Shown here: positions 8,369-16,596 of the stretch, one piece after another
Layout of the letters: each line of letters begins with the position of its first letter
How positions within the stretch are numbered: the stretch's first letter is position 1
Source: Sphingopyxis sp. QXT-31
Lineage (GTDB): Bacteria > Pseudomonadota > Alphaproteobacteria > Sphingomonadales > Sphingomonadaceae
DNA: 64,000 nucleotides
NCBI RefSeq assembly: GCF_001984035.1
Contig: NZ_CP019449.1
Span: 868,001-932,000, forward strand
Direction: 5' to 3'
Notes under the pieces: generated by a model
Databases searched by the model: none
What the model was told of the DNA's origin: nothing
The model's input: only the letters and a program-made list of their open reading frames with translations
Program-made: the position numbers and the translations under genes

Positions 8369-9193
8369 ATGTCCGCCAACGACCCCATGACCGGCTTGTC
8401 CGCGAGCCTGACCGACCGCGAGATGGAAGTCCTGCGCCTGCTAGTCGCCGGGCATACCGTCAAGACGATCGCGGCGCGGCTGGGGCGCTCGGAAACCTCG
8501 ATCAACGAGCGGCTCCGCACCGCGCGCCGCAAGACCGGCGTCGGCAGCAGCCGCGAACTGGCGCGCCTGCTCGACCTCCAGAAAAATTGTGACAAAAAAA
8601 TCGATCTTCCGGGACGGGACTTCGCCGGGACAGACCTTTCGCACACCGCGGCCATGGGGGTTCGCGGTTCGAAAGGAATGATCGTCATGCTCATCGCAAT
8701 ACCCCTGGCCGCCGCCGGCCTCATGCTCGCCGCCGCCCCGTCCGCCGACCAGGCCGCGGCGCCGAACGCCGTTTCCAGCCCCGCATCGGCAGAGCTGCCG
8801 CTCGCCGGGAGCTGGTCGCTCGACACCTCCGAGATGCCCGTAAGCGAGCGGCCGCAGCGGGTGACCATCGCTTTCGATGCTGCGCCCGACGGCAAATGGA
8901 AAACGCGCGTCGAAATCGTCGCGCCCGACGGATCGAGCCGATATTCGGAATCGACCGCGGCGCTCGACGGCGTCCCGGTGCCGATCACGGGCAATATGGA
9001 TTTCATCGACAGCGTGGCGCTGCGCCAGCCGGCGCCCGACACGTTGGTGATGACCTTGGGCAAGGCCGGCGCGCGCGTGTCGACCCGGGTCTACACCGTC
9101 GCCAAGGACCGCGAATCCATGACCGAAACGATCGTCTGGTCGGTGGGCAGCCGCGAGAAGCTGGAAACGACGCGCTTCAACCGCCTCGATTGA
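8369..9193 (+). CDS. Membrane-anchored LuxR-type HTH protein (274 aa)
   Basis: Residues 14-70 form a GerE/LuxR-type helix-turn-helix (LTDREMEVLRLL, then the recognition part SETSINERLRTARRKTG). A single membrane segment (about 104-123) and an extracytoplasmic domain of about 150 residues follow (AGSWSLDTSEMP, SRYSESTAALDG). The layout implies a one-component sensor with DNA binding in the cytoplasm and an outer domain in the periplasm. The outer domain resembles a small beta-rich lipocalin-like fold, but this is a guess. No receiver domain is present. The start at 8369 has no strong ribosome site; 8387 is an alternative. Its targets are unknown. Confidence 0.8.
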   Translation: MSANDPMTGLSASLTDREMEVLRLLVAGHTVKTIAARLGRSETSINERLRTARRKTGVGSSRELARLLDLQKNCDKKIDLPGRDFAGTDLSHTAAMGVRGSKGMIVMLIAIPLAAAGLMLAAAPSADQAAAPNAVSSPASAELPLAGSWSLDTSEMPVSERPQRVTIAFDAAPDGKWKTRVEIVAPDGSSRYSESTAALDGVPVPITGNMDFIDSVALRQPAPDTLVMTLGKAGARVSTRVYTVAKDRESMTETIVWSVGSREKLETTRFNRLD

Positions 9194-9233
9194 TCGCGCT
9201 TCGGCGCCGGTTGCGGCGGCGGGCCGCGGTGGC

Positions 9234-10115
9234 TCAGTCCCCGGCTTTCAGGGTTTCCAGCCACCGCAGAACCTCCGCCTGCAACCGCACCCGCGCGTCC
9301 GACCAGCTATGGTCGGTCGCGACGTGCAGCGTCTTCAGCTTCGTCCCGCCGCCATCGCGGATCGCCTTCGCCAGCGCGTCGGTACCCGGCGCCAGCCCGT
9401 CGTCGGAGGAGAGGATGAAGAGGTCAGTCGCGGCCAGCGCGGGGGCGGCCTCGAGCCAGTCGAAGGCGTCGGCGTGCGCGATCAGCTCGTCGGCCATGAT
9501 CTCGGGCGAGGTGCCGGCGAGGGCTTCCTGGCCGTTGGCTTTCATGCCCGCTGCGAGCTGTTCGCGCGGGGCCTTGCCGAAGGCGCCCAGATTGGCGGCG
9601 GAGATCATCGCGGCGCCGAGCAGCTTCTTGTCCTTCGCCGCGGTGAGCGCAGTGACCCAGCCGCCCATGCTGTGCCCCATGATCACGAGCCGCGCCGGGT
9701 CGACGCGCAGCTTCGCGGCATGGGCGGGGTCGCGCGCGAAGGCGAGCACCGCCGCGGCGTCCTCGAGATTCTGGGCAAAGCGATAGTGGCCGGGGCTGCC
9801 CCACGATCCGCGATAGTTGAAGGCGATCACGGTCCAGCCCGCACGCCGCATAGCCTGCGCGAGGTCGAGGCTCTTTTCGTTGCCGGGCAGGCCGTGGCAG
9901 AGGATGACCGTCGGATGCGGCCCGGCGCCCGCGGCGACGTAGGCGATGCCGTTGATCTCGACCCGGCCGCTCGGGATATGGATCACCTCCATCGCGGCAG
10001 GGTGCTCCTTGTCGGCGGGCGGGTCGGTGTAGATCGCGGCGGGGAGCTCGGCTGGCTGCGCCAAAGCGGGGAGGGGCAGGGCGAGCAGCGCGATGGCGAC
10101 GAGTGTGCGGTTCAT
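9234..10115 (-). CDS. Exported alpha/beta hydrolase (293 aa)
   Basis: A Sec signal peptide (MNRTLVAIALL, cleavage near ALAQ at residue 20) precedes an alpha/beta hydrolase domain. The oxyanion motif is CHGLPGNE, the nucleophile motif GHSMGG (Ser149), and the late ATDHSWSD supplies the histidine. It is a predicted periplasmic esterase or acyl peptidase-like hydrolase of unknown substrate. The frame is open further upstream, but the chosen start gives a clean signal peptide. It begins one base after the stop of the enoyl-CoA hydratase gene, so the two form an operon. Confidence 0.88.
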   Translation of the reverse strand: MNRTLVAIALLALPLPALAQPAELPAAIYTDPPADKEHPAAMEVIHIPSGRVEINGIAYVAAGAGPHPTVILCHGLPGNEKSLDLAQAMRRAGWTVIAFNYRGSWGSPGHYRFAQNLEDAAAVLAFARDPAHAAKLRVDPARLVIMGHSMGGWVTALTAAKDKKLLGAAMISAANLGAFGKAPREQLAAGMKANGQEALAGTSPEIMADELIAHADAFDWLEAAPALAATDLFILSSDDGLAPGTDALAKAIRDGGGTKLKTLHVATDHSWSDARVRLQAEVLRWLETLKAGD

Positions 10116-10116
10116 G

Positions 10117-10884
10117 TCAGTCTCCCTTGAACGCCGCGAAGCTGCCGCTGCGCCCTTCGCCTTCGGTAAAGCGCCGCGCCCCCGCCGCGGCGCCTTCGCG
10201 CAGGGGGGCGACGCCGGCATGGGCTTCGTGGGCGAGCGCGGCTTCGAGGTCGTGATCCCACTGGCGATACGCGCTCAGGCGGTCGCTGGTCATGCAGAGC
10301 TGGGGAAAGGCGGCGATCTGCCTGGCCAGCGCGATCGCCGCGGAAAGCGCCTCGCCATCGGGGACGACGCGGTCGGCGAGGCCGATGCGCTGGGCTTCGT
10401 CGGCGTCGACGGGGCGGCCGGTGAGGATCATGTCGAGCGCGCGGCCCTGGCCGACGATCCGCGGCAAGCGCACCGTCCCGCCGTCGATCAGCGGCACGCC
10501 CCAGCGGCGGCAATAGACCCCGAACACCGCGCTCTGGGCGGCGACGCGCAGGTCGCACCACAAGGCGAGCTCGAGGCCGCCGGCGACGGCATGCCCCTCG
10601 ACCGCCGCGATCACCGGCTTGTCCAGCAGCATCCGCGTCGGACCCATCGGGCCGGGGCCGTCGGGGTCGTAACGGCTCGCCCCGACCGCGGTCAGGTCGA
10701 AACCCGCGCAGAAATGGCCGCCGCTGCCGGTGAGGATCGCGACGCGCGCATCCTCGTCGGCGGCGAAATCGGCAAAGGCGCTACGCAGTCCCTCGGCGGT
10801 CGCGGGATCGACGGCGTTGCGCTTCGCCGGCCGGTCGATGGTGATGATGAAGACCGGGCCGTCGCGGCCCACCAGCACGGACAT
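10117..10884 (-). CDS. Enoyl-CoA hydratase/isomerase family protein (255 aa)
   Basis: A crotonase-fold protein. The opening strands VFIITIDRPAKRNAVD, the oxyanion-hole segment GSGGHFCAGFDL and the helix AVEGHAVAGGLELALWCDLRVA are characteristic. Family members hydrate or isomerise acyl-CoA substrates in fatty or aromatic acid breakdown; the exact substrate cannot be read here. The start has a GGAAGG ribosome site 4-5 bases upstream. It is the first gene of a two-gene operon with the exported alpha/beta hydrolase. Confidence 0.9.
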   Translation of the reverse strand: MSVLVGRDGPVFIITIDRPAKRNAVDPATAEGLRSAFADFAADEDARVAILTGSGGHFCAGFDLTAVGASRYDPDGPGPMGPTRMLLDKPVIAAVEGHAVAGGLELALWCDLRVAAQSAVFGVYCRRWGVPLIDGGTVRLPRIVGQGRALDMILTGRPVDADEAQRIGLADRVVPDGEALSAAIALARQIAAFPQLCMTSDRLSAYRQWDHDLEAALAHEAHAGVAPLREGAAAGARRFTEGEGRSGSFAAFKGD

Positions 10885-10990
10885 TACGCCTTCCCTTTCG
10901 GCTTGTGCATAAGCATGGCGCGGCGGGGGGTTGAAAGCCAGCCCCGCATTACTTAAATAATAGGTGTGCGGGCCGGGCCCCTCTGGCGTC

Positions 10991-11072
10991 GGCGGAATTC
11001 TGTTCCGCCCACGTGATGTCGGACCGCATCGGGTAACTCCGATGCTGGCCCTTCCGTCCCCCCAACACGGAA
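10991..11072 (+). promoter_or_regulatory. Possible structured leader upstream of ydcH-terC
   Basis: Three perfect short hairpins are packed in about 80 bases: GGCGGAA/TTCCGCC (10991-11009), GCATCGG/CCGATGC with a six-base loop (11026-11045) and TTCCGT/ACGGAA (11052-11072). They lie 50-130 bases before the ydcH start. TerC genes elsewhere can be preceded by a manganese riboswitch (yybP-ykoY), but I do not see that consensus here. The region may be a different leader RNA or simply GC-rich spacer. Confidence 0.35.
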
Positions 11073-11122
11073 ATCCCAGCATAGGCAGTCACCTGTTTGA
11101 GTTCGCTCGATCAGGAGGTTTT

Positions 11123-11296
11123 ATGTCTTTGAACAAACGCTTTTACAGCCTGTCGCTGCTCCACCGCCGCCTCGACGAGGCGATGCGGCGCGAGCGCGGC
11201 CGCGACCCGCTGCGCCTGCTCCGGCTGCGCGCGCTGAAGCTGGCGGTGAAACGCCGGCTCGCCGCACTGATGCACCGCCCCGCGCTCGCGCGCTGA
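11123..11296 (+). CDS. YdcH/DUF465-type small protein (57 aa)
   Basis: A short, strongly basic helical protein. LHRRLDEAMRRERGRDPLRLLRLRALKLAVKRRL matches the YdcH (DUF465) pattern of two short helices with an LHRRLDE opening and a LKLAxKxRL closing segment (shown here in outline). Its function is unknown. An excellent AGGAGG ribosome site sits a few bases before the ATG, which overrides longer upstream frames. It precedes terC by 72 bases in the same direction and may be co-transcribed. Confidence 0.8.
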   Translation: MSLNKRFYSLSLLHRRLDEAMRRERGRDPLRLLRLRALKLAVKRRLAALMHRPALAR

Positions 11297-11368
11297 TCCA
11301 CCGACAATCGAAGGGGCATGCGCGCGCCGCGATGGCTGCGCGCATGACCCCGTACCAGGGATAAAAAG

Positions 11369-12361
11369 ATGGAATTTCTCACCGCAGACTGGCTGGGCAC
11401 CCCGGCCTGGTTCTGGCTGGCCTTCATCGGGCTGGTCATCGTGCTGACCGCCTTCGACCTCGGCTTCCTGAACAAGGACGACAAGGAGATGGGGATCGGC
11501 GAGAGCCTGAAGCTCTCCGCCTTCTACATCAGCATCGCGCTCGCGTTCGGCGCGTGGGTCTGGGCCGCGAAGGGCGGCGAGGCGGGCCTGCAATATTACA
11601 CCGGCTTCTTCATCGAGAAGGCGCTGTCGATCGACAATATCTTCGTGATCTCGCTGATCTTCAGCAGCTTCGCGATCCCGCCGCGCTACCAGTATCGCGC
11701 CTTGCTGTGGGGCATTATCGCGGTGATCGTGCTGCGCGGCATCATGATCGCGGGCGGCGCGGCGCTGGTCACCGAATATGGCTGGATCCTCTACATCTTC
11801 GCGGCGTTCCTGATCTTCACCGGCGTGAAGATGCTGTTCGCGAAGGACGATGCGCCGATGGACATCAAGGGCAATCCCGCGGTCAAATGGCTGTCGCGCC
11901 ACATCCCGCTGACCCACGAACTCCACGGCGAAAAGTTCTTCGTGAAGGTGCCCGACGGCAAGACGGGCAAGCTGGTACGCGCAGCGACGCCCTTGTTCCT
12001 GGCGCTGGTCGTGATCAACCTCGCCGACCTTATCTTCGCGGTCGATAGCGTGCCGGCGATCTTCGCGATCACCACCGACACCTTCATCGTCTACACCTCG
12101 AACATCATGGCGATCCTCGGCCTGCGCGCGCTCTACTTCGCGCTGTCGGCGATGGTGCACCGCTTCCACTACCTCAAATATGCGCTCGCGCTGGTGCTGG
12201 TGTTCATCGGGTCGAAGATCTTCGTCGCGGACTTCCTCATGGACGGTGGCAAATTCCCGCCGCTGATCAGCCTGGGCGTCACCGTCGCGCTGATCGCGGG
12301 CGGGGTGATCTGGTCGCTGGTCAAGACCCGCGGCGAACCGCTGGTGATCGACGACAAGTAG
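11369..12361 (+). CDS. TerC-family integral membrane protein (330 aa)
   Basis: A polytopic membrane protein with about eight to nine hydrophobic segments. The family motifs are present: the early acidic FDLGFLNK, EKALSIDNIFVISLIF, and the repeat-related LADLIFAVDSVPAIFAIT with its paired acidic residues, then NIMAILGLRALYF. TerC/Alx proteins are linked to metal-ion (notably manganese) export and tellurite resistance. It follows the small ydcH gene. Length and motif set are normal for the Alx/TerC group. Confidence 0.93.
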   Translation: MEFLTADWLGTPAWFWLAFIGLVIVLTAFDLGFLNKDDKEMGIGESLKLSAFYISIALAFGAWVWAAKGGEAGLQYYTGFFIEKALSIDNIFVISLIFSSFAIPPRYQYRALLWGIIAVIVLRGIMIAGGAALVTEYGWILYIFAAFLIFTGVKMLFAKDDAPMDIKGNPAVKWLSRHIPLTHELHGEKFFVKVPDGKTGKLVRAATPLFLALVVINLADLIFAVDSVPAIFAITTDTFIVYTSNIMAILGLRALYFALSAMVHRFHYLKYALALVLVFIGSKIFVADFLMDGGKFPPLISLGVTVALIAGGVIWSLVKTRGEPLVIDDK

Positions 12362-12481
12362 CAATGCGGCGCGCCGGCACCCCCCCAATGGGGATGTGGG
12401 CGCGCCGATTCGCCACTTAAAAAGCAGCGGCATAGGCCCATTGGGCCACCGAGCATGCGTTGGGGGAGGGGGAACGCTTCC

Positions 12482-14308
12482 TTAGCGCCCTGGTTGCCGC
12501 GGCTTTCGCGATTTCTGCGACCCTTCGTGGAGGGCCGCGGCGACCAGGTCCGGATGCTGGATATGGAGCAGCCGCCCCGCGCCCGCGATGCGCTGCGCGC
12601 CGGCACCCGGCCAAGCAGCGAGCAGGCGCGGCCAGCTGTCCTCGGGCCGGTACATCGCATCCTCCTCGCCCGACAGGATCGTGATGAAGCCGCCGTCGGC
12701 GATCGGCGGCGGCTGGCCGCAGAGTTCCGCGATGCTCAGCGCCTCGAGCCCGACCCCGCCCTGGATCGCCGCGAGGCGCGTCGCATAGACATAGGCGCGG
12801 CGGACCTCGGGATCGGCGAAGATGCGCTGGTCGGCGGCGCTGCCCCCGAACATGCGGCTCGCGATGCGCTCGATCACGCTGTCGGAGAGATGCGCCGACA
12901 GATAGCGCGTCAGCGGGCCGATCTTGCGCGGCAGCGTATAGAAGATGCGCTTGTAGCTGCCCTGGATGCCCGCCATGCGCGCATCGTCGTAGGGAGCTGG
13001 CTCGGGGTTGAGCACTACCGCGTGGGCGATTCGGTCGCGATGATGCGCGGCAAGCTCGGCGAGCAGCATCGTGCCGCCGCGCGCGATGACATGGAATGTT
13101 TCGGCGCCGAGATGGTCGGCGACATCCAGTGCGTCTCGCGCGGCCTGCGGCGTGTAATCGCCGCCGATCATGTCGGTGAAGCCATAGCCGGGGCGGTCGA
13201 TCATCACCGGGCGCAGGCCCAGTTCCTGCAGCCGCGCGATATAGCTTCGGGGGTAGTAGCGGCTGGTCGTCGCGGTGTGGAAATGGAGCGCGGGGATGCG
13301 CCCCTTCGGCCCATAATCGGCGAAGGCGATACGCCCGGCGCGGTCGCCCGAGCGCGAAATCAGGCGCAGCGGTTCGCTCGCGGCGGCAAGGTCGGTCGCG
13401 CCGATGTCCGACGCGGCGAGCAGCCGCGCGGCGATGCCGAGCTGCGCCGCGACGACCGACAGCCCCACCGACGAGGTCACCCCGACGAGCTGGAACAGGA
13501 TCTTGAGCTCGGCCTTGGCGGTCTCGCGCCCGAGGCCGAGCCGGCGCGCCGCCTCGTCGCGCGTCGAGCCGAGCGCGATGAGCCGCGCGAGCGCGACCTG
13601 CCGGTCGCTGAGTCCGATCGCCAGCTGCAGATGGTCGCCGAGGTGGATCGGGCTGGGGTCGTCGATCGCGTCGAGCTGGAGCGCGGTGGCGACGAGCGCG
13701 CCCTGCCGCGCAAAGCCGCTCTTCGCCAGCGCCGCCTTGATCGCGCCGCGCGCGGTTTCGTAGCCGATCGCTTCGGCGGCCGCGGCGGTGCGGAGATCGC
13801 CGGTGCGCGCCAGCGCGGCGAGCAGGCGGCTCTCGCGCGGGGTCAGCGCGAGCATCCGGCCCGCGCGCACCAGGCCCTCGCTGCCGGGCAGCATTGCGCG
13901 GTGCGCGAGCAGGACATGGCTCGCCGCGGCATCGGGGTGGGCACGGCGCCAGGCGGCGGCGGGCGGCCAGCGCGCGGCGAGCGCGAGCGGGACGGTGAGC
14001 ACGATGAGCGGCGGGGCGTCGTCCTGCGCGACGAAGCTCAGCGCTGCATGGTCGGGCGGCGCGGCGATCTCGCCATGGTGGAGCGCGTCGCTGAGTGCGG
14101 CGGCAGCGACGAGCAGCTGGTCGGGGGCGGTCCATTTCGCCGCGGCAGTCAGGCCGCCGACAGCGAACGCCTCGCCGAACATAGCGGCCGGGAGGCGCTG
14201 CTCCTGCGGTCTCGCCTCGCCGTCGTCGCCGATCCAGCGTGCGAGCGCCGCGACGAGGGCGTCGGGGCTATCGCCAAGCAGCGGGTCGACGGGGGAGGCG
14301 GCGGGCAT
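12482..14308 (-). CDS. Double LuxR-type HTH protein fused to an alpha/beta hydrolase-fold domain (608 aa)
   Basis: There are four parts. Residues 1-150 are an unassigned domain. Residues 155-210 are a LuxR-type HTH (LTPRESRLLAALARTG). Residues 233-290 are a second one (LSDRQVALARLIALGSTRDEAARRLG). Residues 325-600 are an alpha/beta hydrolase fold (ALHFHTATTS, VMIDRPGYGF). The nucleophile elbow reads VIARGGTML instead of GxSxG, so the catalytic serine is absent and the domain may bind a ligand rather than cleave it. A transcription factor with hydrolase-like sensing is the simplest reading. The start at 14308 is preferred; the frame is open a little further upstream. Confidence 0.8.
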   Translation of the reverse strand: MPAASPVDPLLGDSPDALVAALARWIGDDGEARPQEQRLPAAMFGEAFAVGGLTAAAKWTAPDQLLVAAAALSDALHHGEIAAPPDHAALSFVAQDDAPPLIVLTVPLALAARWPPAAAWRRAHPDAAASHVLLAHRAMLPGSEGLVRAGRMLALTPRESRLLAALARTGDLRTAAAAEAIGYETARGAIKAALAKSGFARQGALVATALQLDAIDDPSPIHLGDHLQLAIGLSDRQVALARLIALGSTRDEAARRLGLGRETAKAELKILFQLVGVTSSVGLSVVAAQLGIAARLLAASDIGATDLAAASEPLRLISRSGDRAGRIAFADYGPKGRIPALHFHTATTSRYYPRSYIARLQELGLRPVMIDRPGYGFTDMIGGDYTPQAARDALDVADHLGAETFHVIARGGTMLLAELAAHHRDRIAHAVVLNPEPAPYDDARMAGIQGSYKRIFYTLPRKIGPLTRYLSAHLSDSVIERIASRMFGGSAADQRIFADPEVRRAYVYATRLAAIQGGVGLEALSIAELCGQPPPIADGGFITILSGEEDAMYRPEDSWPRLLAAWPGAGAQRIAGAGRLLHIQHPDLVAAALHEGSQKSRKPRQPGR

Positions 14309-14404
14309 TGCTTGGATACTATGCCGTGGCCGGGCGTCAGGTTGCAACCGGTGGGTTAGGGCAATGTTGGGTCGGCGTTTAGCGGACAAACCCCCCTATC
14401 AACC

Positions 14405-14485
14405 CCGTTTGTGTCCAGCGAAGTCGAGACACCGCGAAGGCGGGCGCTTTCCAAGCGTGTCTCGACTTCGCTCGACACGAACGGA
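14405..14485. repeat. Inverted repeat of the GTCGAGCGAAGTCGAGAC type
   Basis: The left arm (about 14405-14432, containing AGCGAAGTCGAGACAC) and the right arm (about 14456-14485, GTGTCTCGACTTCGCTCGACAC then GAACGG) are inverted around a short centre. Variants of this motif, and of a sister motif ending TTGTCGAAG, recur in the window at 51469 and 60408. It sits between two leftward genes and may act as a terminator. Confidence 0.75.
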
Positions 14486-14542
14486 ATTAGAGGATGGCCT
14501 GATAGCCACCCTACGCGCGATGCACTCGAACCTCTTCCGCCT

Positions 14543-14842
14543 TCAAACCGCCAGCAGCAGCGTATCATCCTCATGCGGCGCAGCCGCCTCGAACGACGGC
14601 AGCGGCTCGAATTCCGCGTCCTGCAATTCGGTTACCGCCAGCCCATCGAGCTTGTAGTGGCCGAGCTTCCAGTCGTCGGGCGAGCGCCAGTTCTTGCTCA
14701 GATTGAGCGCGCTGACGAACAGGTCGCCGCGGCGCTCGAACATCTGGTGCGGCGCGAGCTGCATGACGTTTCCGTTATAGTGTGCGGTGACCATGCGGCG
14801 GCGAGCAATGGCTTCCATGAGCTGGAGACGGGTGTCGTTCAT
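14543..14842 (-). CDS. Small WYL-domain-like protein (99 aa)
   Basis: LMEAIARRRMVTAHYNGNV followed by LAPHQMFERRGDLFVSAL resembles the core of a WYL domain, a small SH3-like ligand-binding fold usually found downstream of an HTH in bacterial regulators. Here it stands alone, without a DNA-binding part. A function as an isolated ligand-sensing or partner domain is inference. The start MNDTRLQL is preferred over the longer upstream frame because the protein then starts directly with the domain helix. Confidence 0.65.
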   Translation of the reverse strand: MNDTRLQLMEAIARRRMVTAHYNGNVMQLAPHQMFERRGDLFVSALNLSKNWRSPDDWKLGHYKLDGLAVTELQDAEFEPLPSFEAAAPHEDDTLLLAV

Positions 14843-14971
14843 CGTGCCGCGCCCCGGGGAGAAAGGCGATTCTTGTTGTGCATTGCACCATAATGCACGC
14901 GCCTTGTGAACGTTCAAGGTCAGAATCGGAAAAAAGCTTGATGAATTGGAATGCGGCCGGGCGCGAGTGGG

Positions 14972-16540
14972 CTATGTCGCGGCGGCTTTGACCCTCAGGC
15001 TCGCCAGCACCGCCTCCGCCGCGAGCCGCCCGGTCTGCGCGCCGCCGTTCATATAGCCGGGGAAGGCATCGGACAGATGTTCACCCGCGAAGGCGATCGG
15101 GCCGGCGACGGCCTGCTGCGTCGCCTTGCCGTCCTCCTCGAGCCAGAAATGCGGCGCGAATCGCGTGAGTTGGCCGGGCTTGAAGGTCGAGTAAGCGCCG
15201 CGCGAAAAGGGATCCTTCACCCACGCGGTGCGGCGAAGACTACGCGCTTTCAGGCCGGGGACGGCGGGAGCGACCGCGGTTTCGGCGCGGCCGAGGACGT
15301 CATCAGGCTCGGCCGCATGCAGCGCGTCGACCTGATCGCCGCCGAAGAACCAGGTGAGCACCCCGGCCTCGCCCGGCTGCCCCGAACTCGCGTCCCAGAA
15401 TTCGGAGAAGATACCGGGCCCCTTGGTGTCGACCGCCCAGGCGGCGCCCGCGGGGCCGGTCTTTTCCTCCCAGACGCGCTTGGCATAGCCGGCATTGATC
15501 TTGTCGTTGCGGCCGCTGTCGATCTCGGCGACCAGGGCGGCCCATTCCTTGGGCAGCAGCCCGCCATAATCGATCGTGCGCATCAGGGGGGCGGGCACGG
15601 TGACGATGACGCGGTCGACGCGGTCGCCCTTGCCATTGGCGAATTTGAGGTCGAGCGCGTCGTCGCGCTGCGCGATCGACACCAGCGCGTGGCCGGTCGA
15701 GATTTTCGCCATCAGCGGTTCGGACAGTGCCCTCACCACGCTCGACGAGCCGCCGGTCAGGATGAAGCGCTCATCGCTGAGCGAGATGAGTTCGGCCTGC
15801 TTTCCATCGACGACGGGCAGGTTGAAGAGCAACTCGATCGCCGAGGCGTCGCCGGGTTCGGCGCCGAATTCGGTGCGGATAGTGGCGTCGAGCAAGGCGC
15901 GGACGTGCGGCTTCATCAGCGCGGCATGCTGGTCGAGATAGGCGGTCACCGACATCGCGTCGAGCTTGGGCGCGACGCTATCGTAATCAGCGTCGAGCGC
16001 GGCGGCATCCTTGGCGATCTGCGCGGCGATGGCGCGCAGATCCTCGATCAGTTCGCTATCGCCGAGCAGGCGGCCGTCGGCGACATAGCGGCTGTGCGCG
16101 GCCATCGGCTTGCGGTCGATCAGCGCGATGCCGAAGCGCTTGGCGAGCGCGAGCATGTCGTCGTGGTCGGTGTTGATGAGGTTGCCGCCATCCTCGATAT
16201 TGAGGCCCGGCTCGGGCAGGTTGTTCGCGGTGAGCACGCGCCCGCCGAGCCGCCCGCGCGCCTCGTAGAGATGCGCCTCGACCCCCGCGGCGGTGAGCGC
16301 GTCGAGCGCGACGAGCCCCGCGAGCCCGCCGCCGATGATCGCGACGCGCGTGCCCGCCTTGTCGGACGATGGAGCGAAGCAGCCCGCGAGCGGCAGCGCC
16401 GCGGTCGCACCGAGCGCGGCGAGCACGCGGCGGCGGGTGATGCCTTCGGGCAGCAGGATCGGCGGCTCGGCGCCCTCGCCGGCCAGATTGGCGCGCCGCG
16501 CCGCGTTGAGCAGCCCCCACAATGGCCCGGAACCCCGCAT
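14972..16540 (-). CDS. FAD-dependent amine oxidase family protein, Tat/lipoprotein-type export signal (522 aa)
   Basis: A flavin monoamine oxidase-type enzyme. The dinucleotide-binding motif IIGGGLAGL lies at about residues 68-76, followed by the acidic strand end LYEARGRLGGRV. The C-terminal FAD segment FAGEHLSDAFPGYMNGG is typical. The N-terminus carries a twin-arginine-type TRRRVLAALG (35-44) and a lipobox-like LAGC (51-54), so export of a folded flavoprotein is likely. The substrate is unknown. The start has a GGGAGG site 7-8 bases upstream. It is leftward, 56 bases after the TonB-like gene. Confidence 0.9.
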   Translation of the reverse strand: MRGSGPLWGLLNAARRANLAGEGAEPPILLPEGITRRRVLAALGATAALPLAGCFAPSSDKAGTRVAIIGGGLAGLVALDALTAAGVEAHLYEARGRLGGRVLTANNLPEPGLNIEDGGNLINTDHDDMLALAKRFGIALIDRKPMAAHSRYVADGRLLGDSELIEDLRAIAAQIAKDAAALDADYDSVAPKLDAMSVTAYLDQHAALMKPHVRALLDATIRTEFGAEPGDASAIELLFNLPVVDGKQAELISLSDERFILTGGSSSVVRALSEPLMAKISTGHALVSIAQRDDALDLKFANGKGDRVDRVIVTVPAPLMRTIDYGGLLPKEWAALVAEIDSGRNDKINAGYAKRVWEEKTGPAGAAWAVDTKGPGIFSEFWDASSGQPGEAGVLTWFFGGDQVDALHAAEPDDVLGRAETAVAPAVPGLKARSLRRTAWVKDPFSRGAYSTFKPGQLTRFAPHFWLEEDGKATQQAVAGPIAFAGEHLSDAFPGYMNGGAQTGRLAAEAVLASLRVKAAAT

Positions 16541-16596
16541 AACTCGCCTCCCTGTTGGCGCGCCCGACGGGAGGGTAGCATGATCGGGGCTGGTCG

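Noticed and set aside
10964..11122. A yybP-ykoY manganese riboswitch before terC
   Set aside because: The conserved loop sequences of that riboswitch were not found, although hairpins are present; only a generic leader is reported.
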